From contig WOGZ01000059.1 in assembly GCA_009733775.1 (NCBI GenBank), positions 62,001 to 126,000 on the forward strand: a DNA stretch of 64,000 nt. Reading direction: 5' to 3'. Both the position numbers and the translations under genes were made by a program. Within the stretch, counting starts at the first letter, position 1; every line of letters begins with the position of its first letter. Positions 1-11,489 of this stretch are shown here, piece by piece. The notes beneath the pieces are model-generated. The model was given only the letters and a program-made list of their open reading frames with translations. It was not told the origin of the DNA and ran no database searches. The DNA is from Alectoria sarmentosa. Taxonomy: Eukaryota; Ascomycota; Lecanoromycetes; Lecanorales; Parmeliaceae.

Positions 1-463
1 AAATGGAGGAGATCTATCGTGTCGTCGAAATGCCTGGAGCCGGCTGAGGGCCAGCATGACCGCAGCAAGATTCGTAAGATCAAGGCCCATGAAGACCGCG
101 CATGTCCTGCGTAAGCCGTCAGGCTCCGAGCCTGCGCAGGGTATCGAGGCCAAACAGTCTAAATGGGTATAAGCCAACGCTATCTATGATGCGTGCTGAT
201 GGACAGTTGCAACATCGCTGCATGGTGGACGCTGGCATGGCTTTGCTGCGCCGAGCCCAGTATGTCGAAGAGTGTGTAAGAAAAAAGCCAGCACCGGAGT
301 GAGGTTCTGTGAAGAATCGAAGATCGAGATGCTGTTATGAGGAATGTAGGAATTATCGTGATGTGATCGAGCACCGTAGCCAGGCGCCAAGACTGGGTAG
401 TGCAAGATCGGTCTTCCCCTGGATTAGTTGGAAAAGAGGCGCCGAGGGGTCTGGTAGTGGCAT
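1..463. other. No gene recognised; DED1 downstream flank
   Basis: Only short overlapping open frames on both strands, none with a recognisable motif or clear codon pattern. The segment probably holds the 3' untranslated region of the minus-strand helicase gene that ends at 464, and perhaps the edge of a gene lying outside the window. Confidence 0.4.
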
Positions 464-2618
464 CTACCACCAGGAAGACTGCCCTCCAGGTCCAGATGGA
501 TTCCCGTAGCTACCACCTCCATAACCGCCGCCATAGCCTCCACCTCCGCCTCCATATGATGGTGCACCACCACCGTATCCTGCAACTACATCAGCATAAA
601 CGATCGGATTTTTCAAAAGTAAAACTCACCACCAAAGCCACCAGCTGGTGGGCCGCCGCCGCCGCCGCTACCAATACCCCCGCCATAAGCATTTTGCTGT
701 GCAAATCGGTCGCCGCCTTTACGGAAATCACGGGTGGCTGCTCCACCGCGTCCACGACCACCTGAGCGACCACCACGGCTACCTCCCCCACCGAAGCCAG
801 CACCTTCACGTGCAACATTTTCCAGGAACGCAGGGACTTCTTGATGGGCCTCTTTCAGGAGTTCAATCATGTCTCTGACAATGCCGCGATTGCCCCGGTT
901 GAAAAACGCAGTCGACTTTCCGGTATTACCAGCACGACCGGTACGACCAATACGATGGACATAGTCGTCGATATCGGTTGGAAGGTCATAGTTGACAACG
1001 TGAATAACGTTGGGAATATCAAGTCCTCGGGCTGCGACAGCGGTGGCAACCAAGATTGGGCAGCGCCCATTACGAAACATTTCTAAAGCACGCTCACGCT
1101 CACGTTGTGTTCGGTCTCCATGGATGGACGTGGCTGGAATGCTTTGGTTGATTAAAAAATCTGACAGAGAGTCCGCCATACGCTTGGTCTCCACGAAGAC
1201 CAGGGTAAGACCAGCACCATGGGTGTGAAGGATATCCAGCAGCACAGAGCGCTTGTCCGGGTCTTCAACATATTCGACACTCTGCGTGATGTTCTCGGAG
1301 GTTGATCCAACACGACCAACAGAGAGGAAGACATAATCCTTGAGGAAATCCCTAGCAAGCATTTGGATGTCTCTTGGGAATGTTGCTGAAAACATGAGCG
1401 TCTGGCGTCTATCAACTCCAGGCATGTCTTCGCCTTCGACGATACGACGGATCTGAGGTTCGAAACCCATGTCCAACATACGGTCTGCCTCATCCAGGAC
1501 TAGATACTTGATATTAAGTAAAGATATGCGTCCACGCTCAATCAAGTCGACAAGGCGGCCGGGAGTGGCAACAAGTAGATCGCACCCTCGCTCCATGGAG
1601 CGTAGCTGGATTCCGATATCAGCCCCTCCGTACACCACGCACGGACGAACCCAGGAACGGTAGGCAAATTTCCGAGCTTCTTCATATATTTGAGACACCA
1701 GCTCTCTAGTAGGAGCCAGAATCAAGGAGGTCGGCAATGCTTTCCGAGAGCGGTAGCCCATGCCACCGCCTTGAGGAGGTGCAGTAGCAGATGGACCATG
1801 AATGTATGCCTGCGATAAAATCGGGAAAAGGAATCCGCCAGTCTTGCCAGAACCAGTCTGAGCACAAGCCATCAAGTCTCGACCACCCATAACGATGGGG
1901 ATTGAGTACTTCTGCACAGGTGTGGGAGTCTTGTAGCTTGCTAGCTTGATGTTAGAAAGTAGGTGATCGTCCAAAGGAGGATTTGTGAACTGCAGGCAAG
2001 GCTCCGGAACATCTTGACCAGATGCTTCAACGGGGATATCATCGTAATTCGAAAAGTTGATACCGGTCTGCAATTTCGAAGGGTCATTGGGAACACCAAA
2101 GAGTTCGCGCTCCACACGCTGGTTAACAGGTCCAGGGATGTGTTTGCCATCTTTCCACTGACCATCGCCTGATCCGCGGGCGGAACTTCCACCTCCGCCT
2201 CCGCCGTAGGATGAACCTCCTCCTCCTCCAGGTCTTCCATAAGCGCTCTCGTCAAATCCTCGGGCAGCATGATTGTCCCAAGTAGTAGGTGGGGGAGGAG
2301 CGCCGTTCGTAGGAGGGCCTCCATAGCTTCTTGGAGTAAAGTTTGGAGCATTTGCCCAGTTTGGGGCGGCGTGGGGGTCGTTTCTCACGTCTCTAATTCA
2401 AATAGATTAGCGATTCCTGATTGGAAGTTTACGAAGTCTCGATCTTACTTTGATGGTCCGTTCCAAGCACTTCCGTTCGCTGGACCGTTCATAGGAGGCG
2501 GTGGTCCGTCCATTTGTGGTGGGGGCATTCCGCGCATGTGGGGCGGGATGTAAGCTGAGCGTCCTTGTCCATGCTGGGAATCCAAGGACAATCCATTCAT
2601 GTTGAGTTGATCAGCCAT
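464..2618 (-). CDS. ded1: ATP-dependent DEAD-box RNA helicase Ded1
   Basis: Translation-initiation RNA helicase of the Ded1/DDX3 family, 682 residues, cytoplasmic, unwinding mRNA 5' leaders during scanning. Three exons on the minus strand: 2618-2449, 2392-630 and 579-464, joined by GT-AG introns of 56 and 50 nt. The first exon gives the N-terminal segment MADQLNMNGLSL and the last restores the Gly/Tyr-rich tail ending in QSSWW, the family's usual terminus; the middle exon read alone would end wrongly in EFYF. Visible motifs are AQTGSGKT (Walker A), PTRELVSQI, LDEADRMLD (the DEAD box), MFSATFP (SAT motif) and HRIGRTGRAG. RGG/GGG-rich segments flank the core at both ends. The upstream region (2619-2760) may hold a 5'-leader intron. 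Family assignment is near certain; the exon joins are inferred from splice sites and homology. Confidence 0.95.
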
Positions 2619-3233
2619 ATTGCAAGGGTGATTCAATATTGTTTTTGTGTTACTGTCTGCTTTTAGTGTTGACTTGAGCATACATCATCAAGTCGAGCTG
2701 ATAAGAGAATCGTATCCAATTCTCCTGGTGAGCTCGGTGGCAGAGCCGACTTACACTTGTAGATGGATTTCTGAAGATGTAGTTGGGGCTTGAATGACGT
2801 GAAAATCCAAGAGAAGATTCAGGTCGTGATCTGAGATGAAAGAAGTGAAGAAGCTGAGACTTCTGATGCTCCTGTCAATCTCTCGGTCCGTAGATGAGAG
2901 CTGGCAAAAACCGAACGAAACACTCTCCACAGAAAGGACAGTGCTATATGATAAGTGAGTTTGTGGGTAGAACCTGTGTTGTAAGTTATGAGGAAGGTGC
3001 AGGATTTCTAGCAGGCAAAAAGTTTGATAGTTTATTTATTTCAGTCCAGCCCTGCAGACCGGGCCTTGGCGCTCGACACTAGCACCAGTGGGATTGGTCC
3101 CATCGGTTTCCTCCGCGTTCCAGACCATGGAGAAGGGTTTCGAACCTGCGTCTTCTTATGCAAGACTGCATTGCTCGAAATCGCCGGCAATGTTCAAGGA
3201 AATAACCCTCCATTGATTGCTATGACTACGGCA
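2619..3233. other. Intergenic region between ded1 promoter and cyclophilin 3' end
   Basis: No protein-coding gene is evident. It holds the upstream region of ded1 and the downstream region of the cyclophilin gene. A tRNA-like, SINE-like segment lies at about 3030-3185 and is listed separately. Confidence 0.5.
3030..3185 (-). repeat. Possible tRNA-derived SINE-like segment
   Basis: On the minus strand the sequence GGTTCGAAACC (3146-3136) matches a perfect RNA polymerase III B-box. Just upstream is a hairpin with a 5-bp stem and 7-nt loop (3166-3150) placed like an anticodon arm. Further downstream the segment ends in an A/T-rich aaataaataaa tail. The T-arm stem does not pair fully and the D-arm is poor, so it is not a functional tRNA. 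A relic SINE or tRNA pseudogene is the most likely reading. Confidence 0.3.
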
Positions 3234-4317
3234 TCAGGCCAAACTTTTCTCTACCATAGGCTTGCTGCGAGTTTTGAGAAAGCCCAATACAACACCAACG
3301 ATCACGCCAAAGAAAATCAACTTTGTCAAAAGGCTCAATCCCGGATTCTCCGTTGGAGGAGTCAAATCCGATCCCGAAGCTTCTGCCTGTTGTTTGACTT
3401 CATCCTCCAACGTCACGTCCAACTCGTCGCCTGGCACCGCAGGAAGAGCGGATCCGATGAGTTCTTTACCGACACACATCAGCAATTCCAGAGCATCACG
3501 AGTGACGGGAGATGAAGAAGCGTCTAAAGCTCCGCATGGGTACCTTCTTCTGGCACCGGCAACTCTCCTGCCTTTGCGATTTTGACGGTCTTGGCAGGCT
3601 TGTCTCCAGAGCCTTTTGGTACATTTTCCACCTTCTCCACGACGTCGTAACCTTCCAAAACTTCTCCAAAAACTACATGCTTTCCATCCAACCATCTAGG
3701 CAATACAGTGTCAGCACGGAGCCCGGAGTGGGGATCATTGCAGCTGACATACGAAGTAATGGCTGTGGTTATGAAGAATTGGGAACCATTGGTATCCTTT
3801 CCGGAGTTGGCCATGCTGAGCATACCGGTTTTGGTGTGCTTCAATTTGAAGTTTTCATCTGGGAACTTATTCCCATAGATGGATTTTCCACCAGTGCCTG
3901 ATGTGAATGTCAACACCCCATCTATTGTGCTTCGAGGCCGCGTGTCCCTACCATCGCCATTGGTGAAATCACCACCTTGGATCATGAATTGCTTGATGAC
4001 TCTGTGGAAGGTCGATCCCTCGTAGCCAAAGCCCTTCTCCCCGGTACACAAAGCACGGAAGTTCTCAGCGGTCTTGGGCACCGTCTTCCCATAGAGACCA
4101 ATTACGACTCTGCCCAACTCTTCATCGCCATGTGTAATGTCGAAGTAGACCTATCAGCAGCTGTCAATTGAGCTGCCACACCTGGTGGCAATGGGTTGAA
4201 TTCTACCTTATTGGTAATCTTTGGTCCTTTGGCCGCAGACGAAGTTTGTGCCAGGAAAAGGAACGATGCTGTCAAAATGAGCAGCAATGAAATGACGACT
4301 CGCTGCAGATTGGCCAT
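3234..4317 (-). CDS. cypB: ER cyclophilin (peptidyl-prolyl cis-trans isomerase B) with membrane-anchor tail
   Basis: Cyclophilin B-type proline isomerase of the secretory pathway. Five exons on the minus strand: 4317-4207, 4150-3952, 3897-3753, 3695-3544 and 3463-3234; every join keeps the conserved cyclophilin sequence in frame and gives 278 residues. Residues 1-29 form a signal peptide (VVISLLLILTASFLFLAQTS). The catalytic domain follows, with FHRVIKQFMIQGGDFT, SMANSGKDTNGSQFFIT and WLDGKHVVFGEV, so the active-site Arg/Phe/Gln and cyclosporin-site Trp are present. The last exon adds an acidic linker and a C-terminal transmembrane helix (LLTKLIFFGVIVGVVLGFL) ending KSLA. If the last 80-nt intron is kept, the protein instead ends in HAEL, an HDEL-like tetrapeptide. 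A start five codons upstream (4332) is also possible. Divergent from the uS13m gene. Confidence 0.9.
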
Positions 4318-4744
4318 GGTCAATATCATCAAAGACGTTGGAAAATGGGTCTAATACTTGTATGTTGGCGCGCAAGAGAGGAGGAACACCTGTTAAAACC
4401 TCTCTAATCAGATCGACGCTAGTGTCGAGCACCGAAGATTTGCCGCCCCCAAACCCCCAAATCCGTCGCTTGCCTCAGTCCTCAGACGTTTCTCCCACAC
4501 CCGAGCTATCCCTTTGGGGTAATTATCACAACGATATTATACCGAATCGGGTATAGAATGAAGTACCTATATGCGAGCTCGAGTTCTCACCCTCCCACCG
4601 GCAAAACATCGGATATCGCCCGAACAGGTAAAGGGAGGGTGGAATTAGACACGTCTGAGAACTGAGGCAATCCGTCGCTCGAAAAAGACCCAAGATTCAA
4701 TTGGCAACTCACATATGCTCGGTAGGGTATCCTGACTTGTCGCC
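4318..4744. promoter_or_regulatory. Divergent intergenic promoter region (cypB / uS13m)
   Basis: A 427-bp gap separates the start of the minus-strand cyclophilin gene from the plus-strand uS13m gene, so it must carry both promoters. No specific element can be assigned with confidence. Confidence 0.4.
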
Positions 4745-5208
4745 ATGGTATACCTGCATCGCCTCTATTCTCAACCAGAACACCAACTGACACCAAGCAG
4801 GTCTTCATCCTCGGCTTCAACTTCCCCGAAGGACGCCTGGTGCTCGTACTTGCCCCATACCCCGTCCCTCTCCCCACCCTCTGACACCGACTCCAGAAAA
4901 CGGTCCAGCATTTCTACGGCATCGGACCCCAAGTAGCCCGGCACCTGCTTGCCCGCCTACACATCCACTCCACCGCGCGTCTGAGCTCCCTCAACTCACA
5001 AACCGTGCTCGACATCACGGCCGAACTCACAAGCATGAAGATTGAAAACGATCTGCGGAGAGAACTGAGAGAGAACATTACGAGGTTGCGGGATATGGGT
5101 ACGTATAGGGGAAGAAGACATGCGATGGGAATGCCGGTGAGGGGACAGAGGACGAGGACGCAGACGGCAACGGCGGGGAAGTTCAATAGGGTTGATCGGT
5201 TAGGTTGA
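4745..5208 (+). CDS. Mitochondrial small-subunit ribosomal protein uS13m
   Basis: Mitoribosomal head protein uS13 (yeast Sws2, bacterial S13 family), 117 residues, contacting tRNA and the subunit bridge. Three exons: 4745-4747 (the ATG alone), 4801-4839 and 4897-5208, with introns of 53 and 57 nt (gtatac...caccaagcag and gtgctc...gactccag). The joined product starts MVFILGFNFPEGRL, then FYGIGPQVARHLLAR (helix-two-turn-helix region), and near the C-terminus has the diagnostic block YRGRRHAMGMPVRGQRTRT. Length and the intron directly after the start codon agree with the family in filamentous fungi. A gene model that ignores the ATG-only exon would start internally and lose the N-terminus. Confidence 0.92.
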
Positions 5209-5383
5209 GGGGAGGGAGTGCTCGGGTTCAAGGAGGGAAACGGAGCGGGGGCATAGCCGCGGCGTGATTGCGTTGATGGATATCCACGTCGGGATTTTAA
5301 GAAAAGCGTTCTAAGAAATGTGTTTGTTGGAAGACGAGCTGTACCGTCTGATCACTGGGTATCTCTCTTTCCCAAATCATTTT

Positions 5384-6910
5384 CTATGCTGACTTCTCTG
5401 CTACCATTCCCTTGCCTCGATTCACCTGCACCCTTTTATCCTCCCCTGCACTCACAATTCCCACGCCTTTATCCCACGCTACCCCAAAAACTTTCACCCC
5501 CTCTCCACCAATCCTTCTTCCCTCACCTTTCATGCTCTCTCTCTCTACAACGTACAAGCTCTCTCCCACCCTCCCATCCTTCTCGCTCCTCGAGCTCCTC
5601 ACATCCCACACCCTACACGTCCCATCATGACTCCCACTCACAAGACCATAGTTACTTTCTGGGTCTGCCGCCAGGCTCACGACCGCATTGGTATGGCCTC
5701 GTAACGTCATCGCTGAAGTGGTAGTTGCGGAGGCGCGAGGGTCAATTAGAGTGATATGCCGGGCTGACGTGCCGGCTGCCAGTAGGTTGAGAGAGTGGAG
5801 AGCAGTGAGGGAAAGGAGAGAGTGAGATGTTGAGCGCGTATCGACACATGTTGAAGTCGGGAGATCCCAGGTTTTGAGAGAATGGTCCCAGGAGGTGGAG
5901 TAGGCTACTGTGTGGTCGTTTGGAGCGAAGATGGTATCGGAGACGGGGGCGGTATGGGATCTGAGGAAAGAAATGGGGCCTCGTTGGGGCGTGGATGTTG
6001 AGGGGCCTAGTTTTCTGCGCTTGGAAATTCGAGAGTTTGCGGAGGGAAGAAGAGAGGTTGGAGCTGCAGGTGCGTCAGATTTCTTGGTCGACCAAAGGCC
6101 AAGGGAGTGGTCTGCAGAGGCAGAGAGGAGGCGGGTCGAGGGTTGATGAACGGCGAGAGAGTCGACGCTGGCCCTGTGACCGTAAAGCTCGACTTGAGGC
6201 GATATAGATGCGGTGAATCCTTCAGGGTCCTCAGAGTATTTCCATAGGCGTATTGTACGGTCTAGACCGGCAGAAGCGACGTGTGAGGGAGAGATATATT
6301 TCGCTGCTTTGATCGAGGAGGTGTGTCCTCCGCCACCTGCTGATGGAGATGTCGCCAGTACCTCAGATGACATGCTCCATATTCTCAGAAGACCGTCATA
6401 GCTCCCAGATAGCATTCTTTCTTGTCCAAGCCTTCTTGCTCCTGCGCTGCCTGCCCATTTCCCTGCTGGAGAGGTCTCTGAAATCACGTCCACAGAGCTT
6501 ACCCAGTCATCATGTTCAAATGAGGCAAGATAGAGCGGTGGTATAGTCGCACGTACAAACTCGATCGCAAGAGTGGTTTCAGCAGATATGCCATTCGCTG
6601 TGAGGTACTCGTCTAGAGATGTTCGAAGAAACGTGCCATTGATGAGGAACTCGAAAGGTATGGGCCTCTCGGACTGCAACAGGGTGTTCACGAGCGTGGA
6701 AAGGGCATATCGCCGGAGATCTGGCAGGAAGTCAGTAGGAGTATAAATAAGAAGCTCTAATATCACATTACTGGTATTGACTAGGATTGGGCCAGGATTC
6801 TCTGGCAGCGAGATGTCGGGATAGCGGGTTGATAGCTGTACTCTGACTTGCGAAGCTAAAGGAGATGCGGCTATGCCATTGGCATTTGCTGTTATTGTCT
6901 CCATAGCCAT
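5384..6910 (-). CDS. ytm1: Ribosome biogenesis WD40 protein Ytm1
   Basis: WDR12/Ytm1 homologue, a subunit of the nucleolar PeBoW (Nop7-Erb1-Ytm1) complex needed for 60S assembly and released by the AAA-ATPase Rea1 through the N-terminal NLE domain. Two exons, 6910-6772 and 6720-5384, joined by a 51-nt intron (gtaatg...ctgccag) that has no stop and keeps the frame, so it is easily mistaken for coding sequence; removing it gives GPILVNTNLRRYALSTLV, the conserved NLE sequence. The product is 491 residues, normal for the family. The NLE domain occupies about residues 20-95, and WD repeats follow from about residue 100, with visible GH-WD style units such as LYGHRASVDSLAVHQ and LRGHTNAVVSLAADP. 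The ATG at 6910 has a good context (catcATGG). The C-terminus converges on the uS13m gene. Confidence 0.93.
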   Translation of the reverse strand: MAMETITANANGIAASPLASQVRVQLSTRYPDISLPENPGPILVNTSNVILELLIYTPTDFLPDLRRYALSTLVNTLLQSERPIPFEFLINGTFLRTSLDEYLTANGISAETTLAIEFVRATIPPLYLASFEHDDWVSSVDVISETSPAGKWAGSAGARRLGQERMLSGSYDGLLRIWSMSSEVLATSPSAGGGGHTSSIKAAKYISPSHVASAGLDRTIRLWKYSEDPEGFTASISPQVELYGHRASVDSLAVHQPSTRLLSASADHSLGLWSTKKSDAPAAPTSLLPSANSRISKRRKLGPSTSTPQRGPISFLRSHTAPVSDTIFAPNDHTVAYSTSWDHSLKTWDLPTSTCVDTRSTSHSLLSLTALHSLNLLAAGTSARHITLIDPRASATTTSAMTLRGHTNAVVSLAADPESNYGLVSGSHDGTCRVWDVRSSRSEKDGRVGESLYVVERESMKGEGRRIGGEGVKVFGVAWDKGVGIVSAGEDKRVQVNRGKGMVAEKSA

Positions 6911-7168
6911 GATGCTCGAATGATCAGTTTTTACAACTTGTGCCGCCAAAGACAAATAAATATAATGCGATTAGTGCACTACGTCCGAGCTTATCTCCGT
7001 CGTCCAAATTCACAAGCCATGGAAAACTCCTGATTGAGTATGCAAAATGATCACTATCATGATCTGGTATTTAGACGCAACGCTATGCTTCGCCATGCAG
7101 CAAAAAGAATCCCAAAACCCTGTACAAAAAAGAAAATTTTCCAAGAGGAGCCCGCCATCTCCTACAAG

Positions 7169-9548
7169 TTACTCGTCACAATAGCCCGGAGGTTTGCTAC
7201 TCGATCCATTGGCCCAACTCTTGATTGTCAGCGCAGTGGTGTATACCATTACAACGCCCCCAAACACGCACAAAATGACATCAGCAATCCGTTTTCTTTT
7301 CGAGTCTGCAACAGCTTTAAAGTGGAGCATAGCCTGAGGTGAAATCAGCATTTATAAAGCTGAGGAAGAGGATAGTACGTACCGGATACACATATACTAG
7401 GGGCACGCAGGCGAAGCTGCCAACAAGGGCAACGAACTTGTCCAGGTCGCCCGCTCCACCCCAGGCGATGAGCGCACACACCATAACAAGGAAGAACCGA
7501 AATAAATTCTTCTTCCACTTAATGTAGCGGTTGTTCTTCCCACTGCGCGAGAAAATCTCGTTCTCCATGATCCGTATAGCTGGAAATAGTTGAAGCGGCG
7601 TCGATAAAAGGATAGCCAATGAGTAGAGGAGTTGTATTGCATTGACAAATTGGCTGTCCTGAGGTAGGTTCAAAAGTACAACGGTTTTTGTGGCCGATCC
7701 AAAAGCTGCATAAGACACGGCGCCCATGAAGATAAAGAGAATTGTGATGAAAATCATGACACCTGCGAGGACTGGGGGAAACTTGGAAGGATTCGTCATC
7801 GATTCTTGGATTGGTATGATCAGACCGACTCCCTCAAAGGTAAAAATTGCTGTGCCAATGAACAGTGTCCAGTCTCGAGGATTGAAGTTGGTGATATCGG
7901 CTACGCCGTACTTGGCCATCGTGTGAATATCGAAGTATCCGAGGTACAAAAGTCCAAGGGCGATGAAGACATCGGCAATGATGGCAGTCAAGCCAAGCTT
8001 ACTAATATCTCTGATTAGAGATAGCGGAAGAAAGATGACCAGCTGCATGAGAACCATAAACTTGATGTCGATCCATGTCCGACACTTCGACACTGCCAGG
8101 ACGAACGCTTGCATACTTTCCGCGGTGAAGACAATATAGGCAGACACGAAGCCCATCTGGCTGAGGGCAACAGATGTTAGGATCAAAGCACGCATCCACT
8201 TCCCGTAGAGTATGCCACCCATGTCACCAAAAGAGCCCTCGACCTTAAGCCTGGTGTTGACAAGGAGAATGAAGCAGTAGTAGCTTAACGAGGCGACCCC
8301 CAGGAGGACGACATTGCTGAACATCATTCCTCCATTGAGATACGCCTTGGGAAGGAAGAGAACACCGGTACCAATGAAAGACTTGAGTAGTAGAAGCGCC
8401 GCGCCAGTGGAAGAGTTCTTGCCCTTTGCACCTCGGTCCTTAACCTTGCGTTTCCGTATTCCAGGAGTACCAGGCGTAAAAAGTGCACTCTCTTCCCCGG
8501 ACTCGCCTTCTCCTTCTTCGCCACCTCTTTCGTCGATGCATGGCTCATAATTGAAGTATTCGTCCTCATCGTCTTCTTTGAGCTCCTCTCCAGCAAAGTG
8601 ACCATAGATGGTGAGGAATTCATAGAAGCTATTGGTGAAGGTTTTCATCGGTTGTCCGTTCGGTGGAAAGGCCTTCTGGGATTCTAGACCCATTGGTCCT
8701 CCTCTCTGTCCAGAAGATTGGTCGGGAGCTTGTCGTCTTAAGTAGTTCCTCCGAAAGCCACCAGGCTGCTTTATAGCACTCGCATTGAATTCCTCGTCTT
8801 CTGGCTCAAGACGAGAAATATGCCAGCTCTTGCTACGTTTTCCGCGGCCAGGCGCCTCGGCATTTTCAGCCCATCGATAAATTGTGCGGGTCATGTCTCC
8901 TCCCTGAAGACGCAGGCTGGAAAACTCGTCATCACCAATACCCGTGGCTGTGTTTTCCCCATTGTCATTTCCAACATTGACCGACGATGCTCTATGACTG
9001 AGAGTGGAACTACCTTCGCCATTGTCGTTAATACCGTCCAGATTCGGCGGCTGCACAAGATGTCGCTTTACCACCTTCGGATCTTCATTTGGAGCGCCTG
9101 ATATGCGTCTTTGACCACCCTGCCCTGAACGGCTATCGAAGGAGCCGTAAGTTGTCTGAGGTCCGCTCCCTTGCAATGCAGCTCCTGCAGTACTAGGGGA
9201 TAGGGGTTGTAACGGCGGTGTTCCAAATCTTGGTGGGCTTCTCCCAAACGAGCCCTGCAACGCGGCAGCAAGGGCAGAATGACCCGGCCCTGGTATCGAC
9301 TGAGATGGTCCGGTCCCGGCAAGAGGTGTATGGCTTTCGCTGTTCAAATGGCTTGGGGTAGAGACTTGACGGATGGGTGGAGAGCTTTGAGCGGCGAGGG
9401 AGGCAACCGGAGACGCTAACCTGGCGATTGAGGTTGCCCGAGGAGTGGATTCCTCTGCGGGCGACCGGCCTCGTGGGGCGCCATTAGAGGATGAGCTCGG
9501 TACAGGCCGGGGCCTTGAAGGCGACGATATATTCCTTTGGCCGGACAT
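7169..9548 (-). CDS. Vacuolar amino-acid transporter, AVT3/AVT4 type
   Basis: Amino acid/auxin permease-family carrier (Aa_trans), 776 residues, most like the yeast Avt3/Avt4 group that exports neutral amino acids from the vacuole. Two exons: 9548-7383 and 7333-7169, with a 49-nt intron (gtacgt...cacctcag). Splicing replaces a false tail with the last membrane segment and the C-terminus ending PPGYCDE. About 400 N-terminal residues are Ser/Pro/Gly-rich and probably disordered and cytosolic, with an acidic patch (EELKEDDEDEYFNYEP). The transport domain then starts at TGAALLLLKSFIGTGVLFLP, the typical first helix, followed by about ten further hydrophobic segments. The start at 9548 (MSGQRNISS) is the first suitable ATG. 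Substrate and vacuolar location are inferred from the family. Confidence 0.88.
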
Positions 9549-11489
9549 TGAGCCAGAGTATAGGGTGTTACCGGGGCATTTCTTGTTCAATTCCGCAAAG
9601 GTAGAACGGGGTTTTCATGATATTATATATTGGGCATGGGAACTCTGAGCGATACGTATCGGTATCTGTTCGTGCCGGAGGGTTCCCTACCGTAGAAGTA
9701 CTTTTGGATCACGCGGGCACCGTAAGTCTGCGTGACATGGTCCGGCGATAAAAGCGTGGGGCCTAATGGATATGCTAAGAGTCCAGCAATTGATTCAAAG
9801 GCGAAGGTTTGTAATAGTAATACATTCGATGCTGCTGTATTAGAAGAAAGTTGCGTAGTAAAAAGCATTGCGTAGAAGAACAAATGATGGTCAAAATAGA
9901 ATAGCTCTGACGTGGGATGACCGTAGGGCTGAGTGAGCCGTGGGGGTAGCGTCCCTTCCTCGCATGCTATAATTGTCGCCTTGGTGGTTTGACGTATAAT
10001 CCTTGGATGACCTCCTCCTCCTCATATCCTATGCATTTCAACTTCCTATTCCCCCGGAACTGATGGTTTCTGTGGAGATTTACCGGAAGCCAGTCCTCAA
10101 ACCATGGCCTCTTCCCACCCTTATCCATGCTCTTTCCAACATGAACGTGTAGTTCGGACGGCTCAAGCCAATATGCTGACCGTCACTGCGAGATTTTGCA
10201 GATGAAGAACCAAGGAACTAAAGTCATGGCAGAGCAATCACCCTTCATTTCGGGAATGCAGCCTCGCCCAAGATAATGTCTCATGACAAGGGCCGCTACG
10301 AATGATGCTACACGGCTTGATTGACAAAACTATACCATGCCAGTGACCGCTCGAGTGCGATAGTGCTGATCAGCCTCCAGGCCAGTCCGTTTGCGTCATG
10401 ACGAGAAGGGTAGTGGCCTCCAACGCTCCAGTCACACCGCCTAAAGACTCTGCGTCTATTCATACTCATTCATGTCCTGCTACTGGCTTTCCTCCTCCCC
10501 GAAGCACACCTTTCAGCTTCCACTATCTCCCCTTGCATCCTCATCATATCATGCTAAATGAACGGATGCAACAGCATAGCAAAGGGCAGCCGTGTTGATA
10601 GACTCTTCCGAGCCCCGAAGAGGCCATGTCCGAGAACGAAGAGAAATGTGTGAGCTATTTCTTCGATTTGGAGCTACTGTGACAAAACTAGGTACTCGTC
10701 AGTACTGCTAGTACATAAAAAACCCCGAGGATTAGGCTGAATCTGCCATGTCCTTGGGGATTTGCGACGGCCATGATAGGCAAGTGAGCTTGAATGCATG
10801 CAGGATGCTGTCCATACTCCCAAGTGGCCATCCTAATTCCCTTATCCAATGATTCGACGCCGGAATGCACCCTTGTCTTCAGGTCATGCACGTCGGCAGG
10901 AGGCAGGAAAGTCGAGAATTTCCTCGTTTTCATTGTTCATTTAGCGCGCAAGCTAAGGTCTTATTTGAGATCAAGAGACTCTCGCACATCTTATCCTGTA
11001 TGGATGGTGCAGATCGCAAGATGTTCAACCTGAATCTTGATGCTATTGTAAGACCTGGGCGAGTGTATGCTCCTTCATCTCGTACCATATCCATCGAAAT
11101 CAGAGTTTTCGTCCGACTGGTGCAGCTAAACGGAAACTTCCCTCCTGTCGTTCAATGCTGCGGGTATCGAAGCAGTTGCAGCCTTATGCAGTCACCCTGT
11201 TCTAGCTGCCAACGTGGTAACAACCTTCTTCTTTGGGTCAAGAGTCTGCTGTCCCCGGGTTCATTCCAATCGCTTACCCCTCCCCCGTCTAACAGGGCGT
11301 TCATGTCTGCATACGAGACGACTAAGAGCCAATGCCGATTTAATCACGTGGCTCACCCAGTCGGCAAAGACGGCTTATGACGATTTCATTGCAACCAACA
11401 GTAAAGAACTTCCCTTCATCTGAATGTTCATGATATTTTCTGCTGGTTTTCTTACCATCGGAGTTCGTGACGGCCTTCGATTTCTCAAC
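9549..11489. other. 1.9-kb gene-poor intergenic region
   Basis: Unremarkable base composition. Open frames of up to about 170 codons occur (for example 10865-11380, +) but show no domain, start context or coding bias I can support. It separates the transporter promoter from a plus-strand secreted-protein gene, and no RNA gene or repeat was recognised. Confidence 0.4.

Noticed and set aside
3110..3180. Functional tRNA gene on the minus strand
   Set aside because: B-box and an anticodon-like hairpin are present, but the T-stem has mismatches, the D-arm is poor and no acceptor stem pairs; kept only as a SINE-like candidate.
10865..11380. 171-codon open frame as a gene
   Set aside because: No recognisable domain, odd composition and overlap with competing frames; nothing supports translation.
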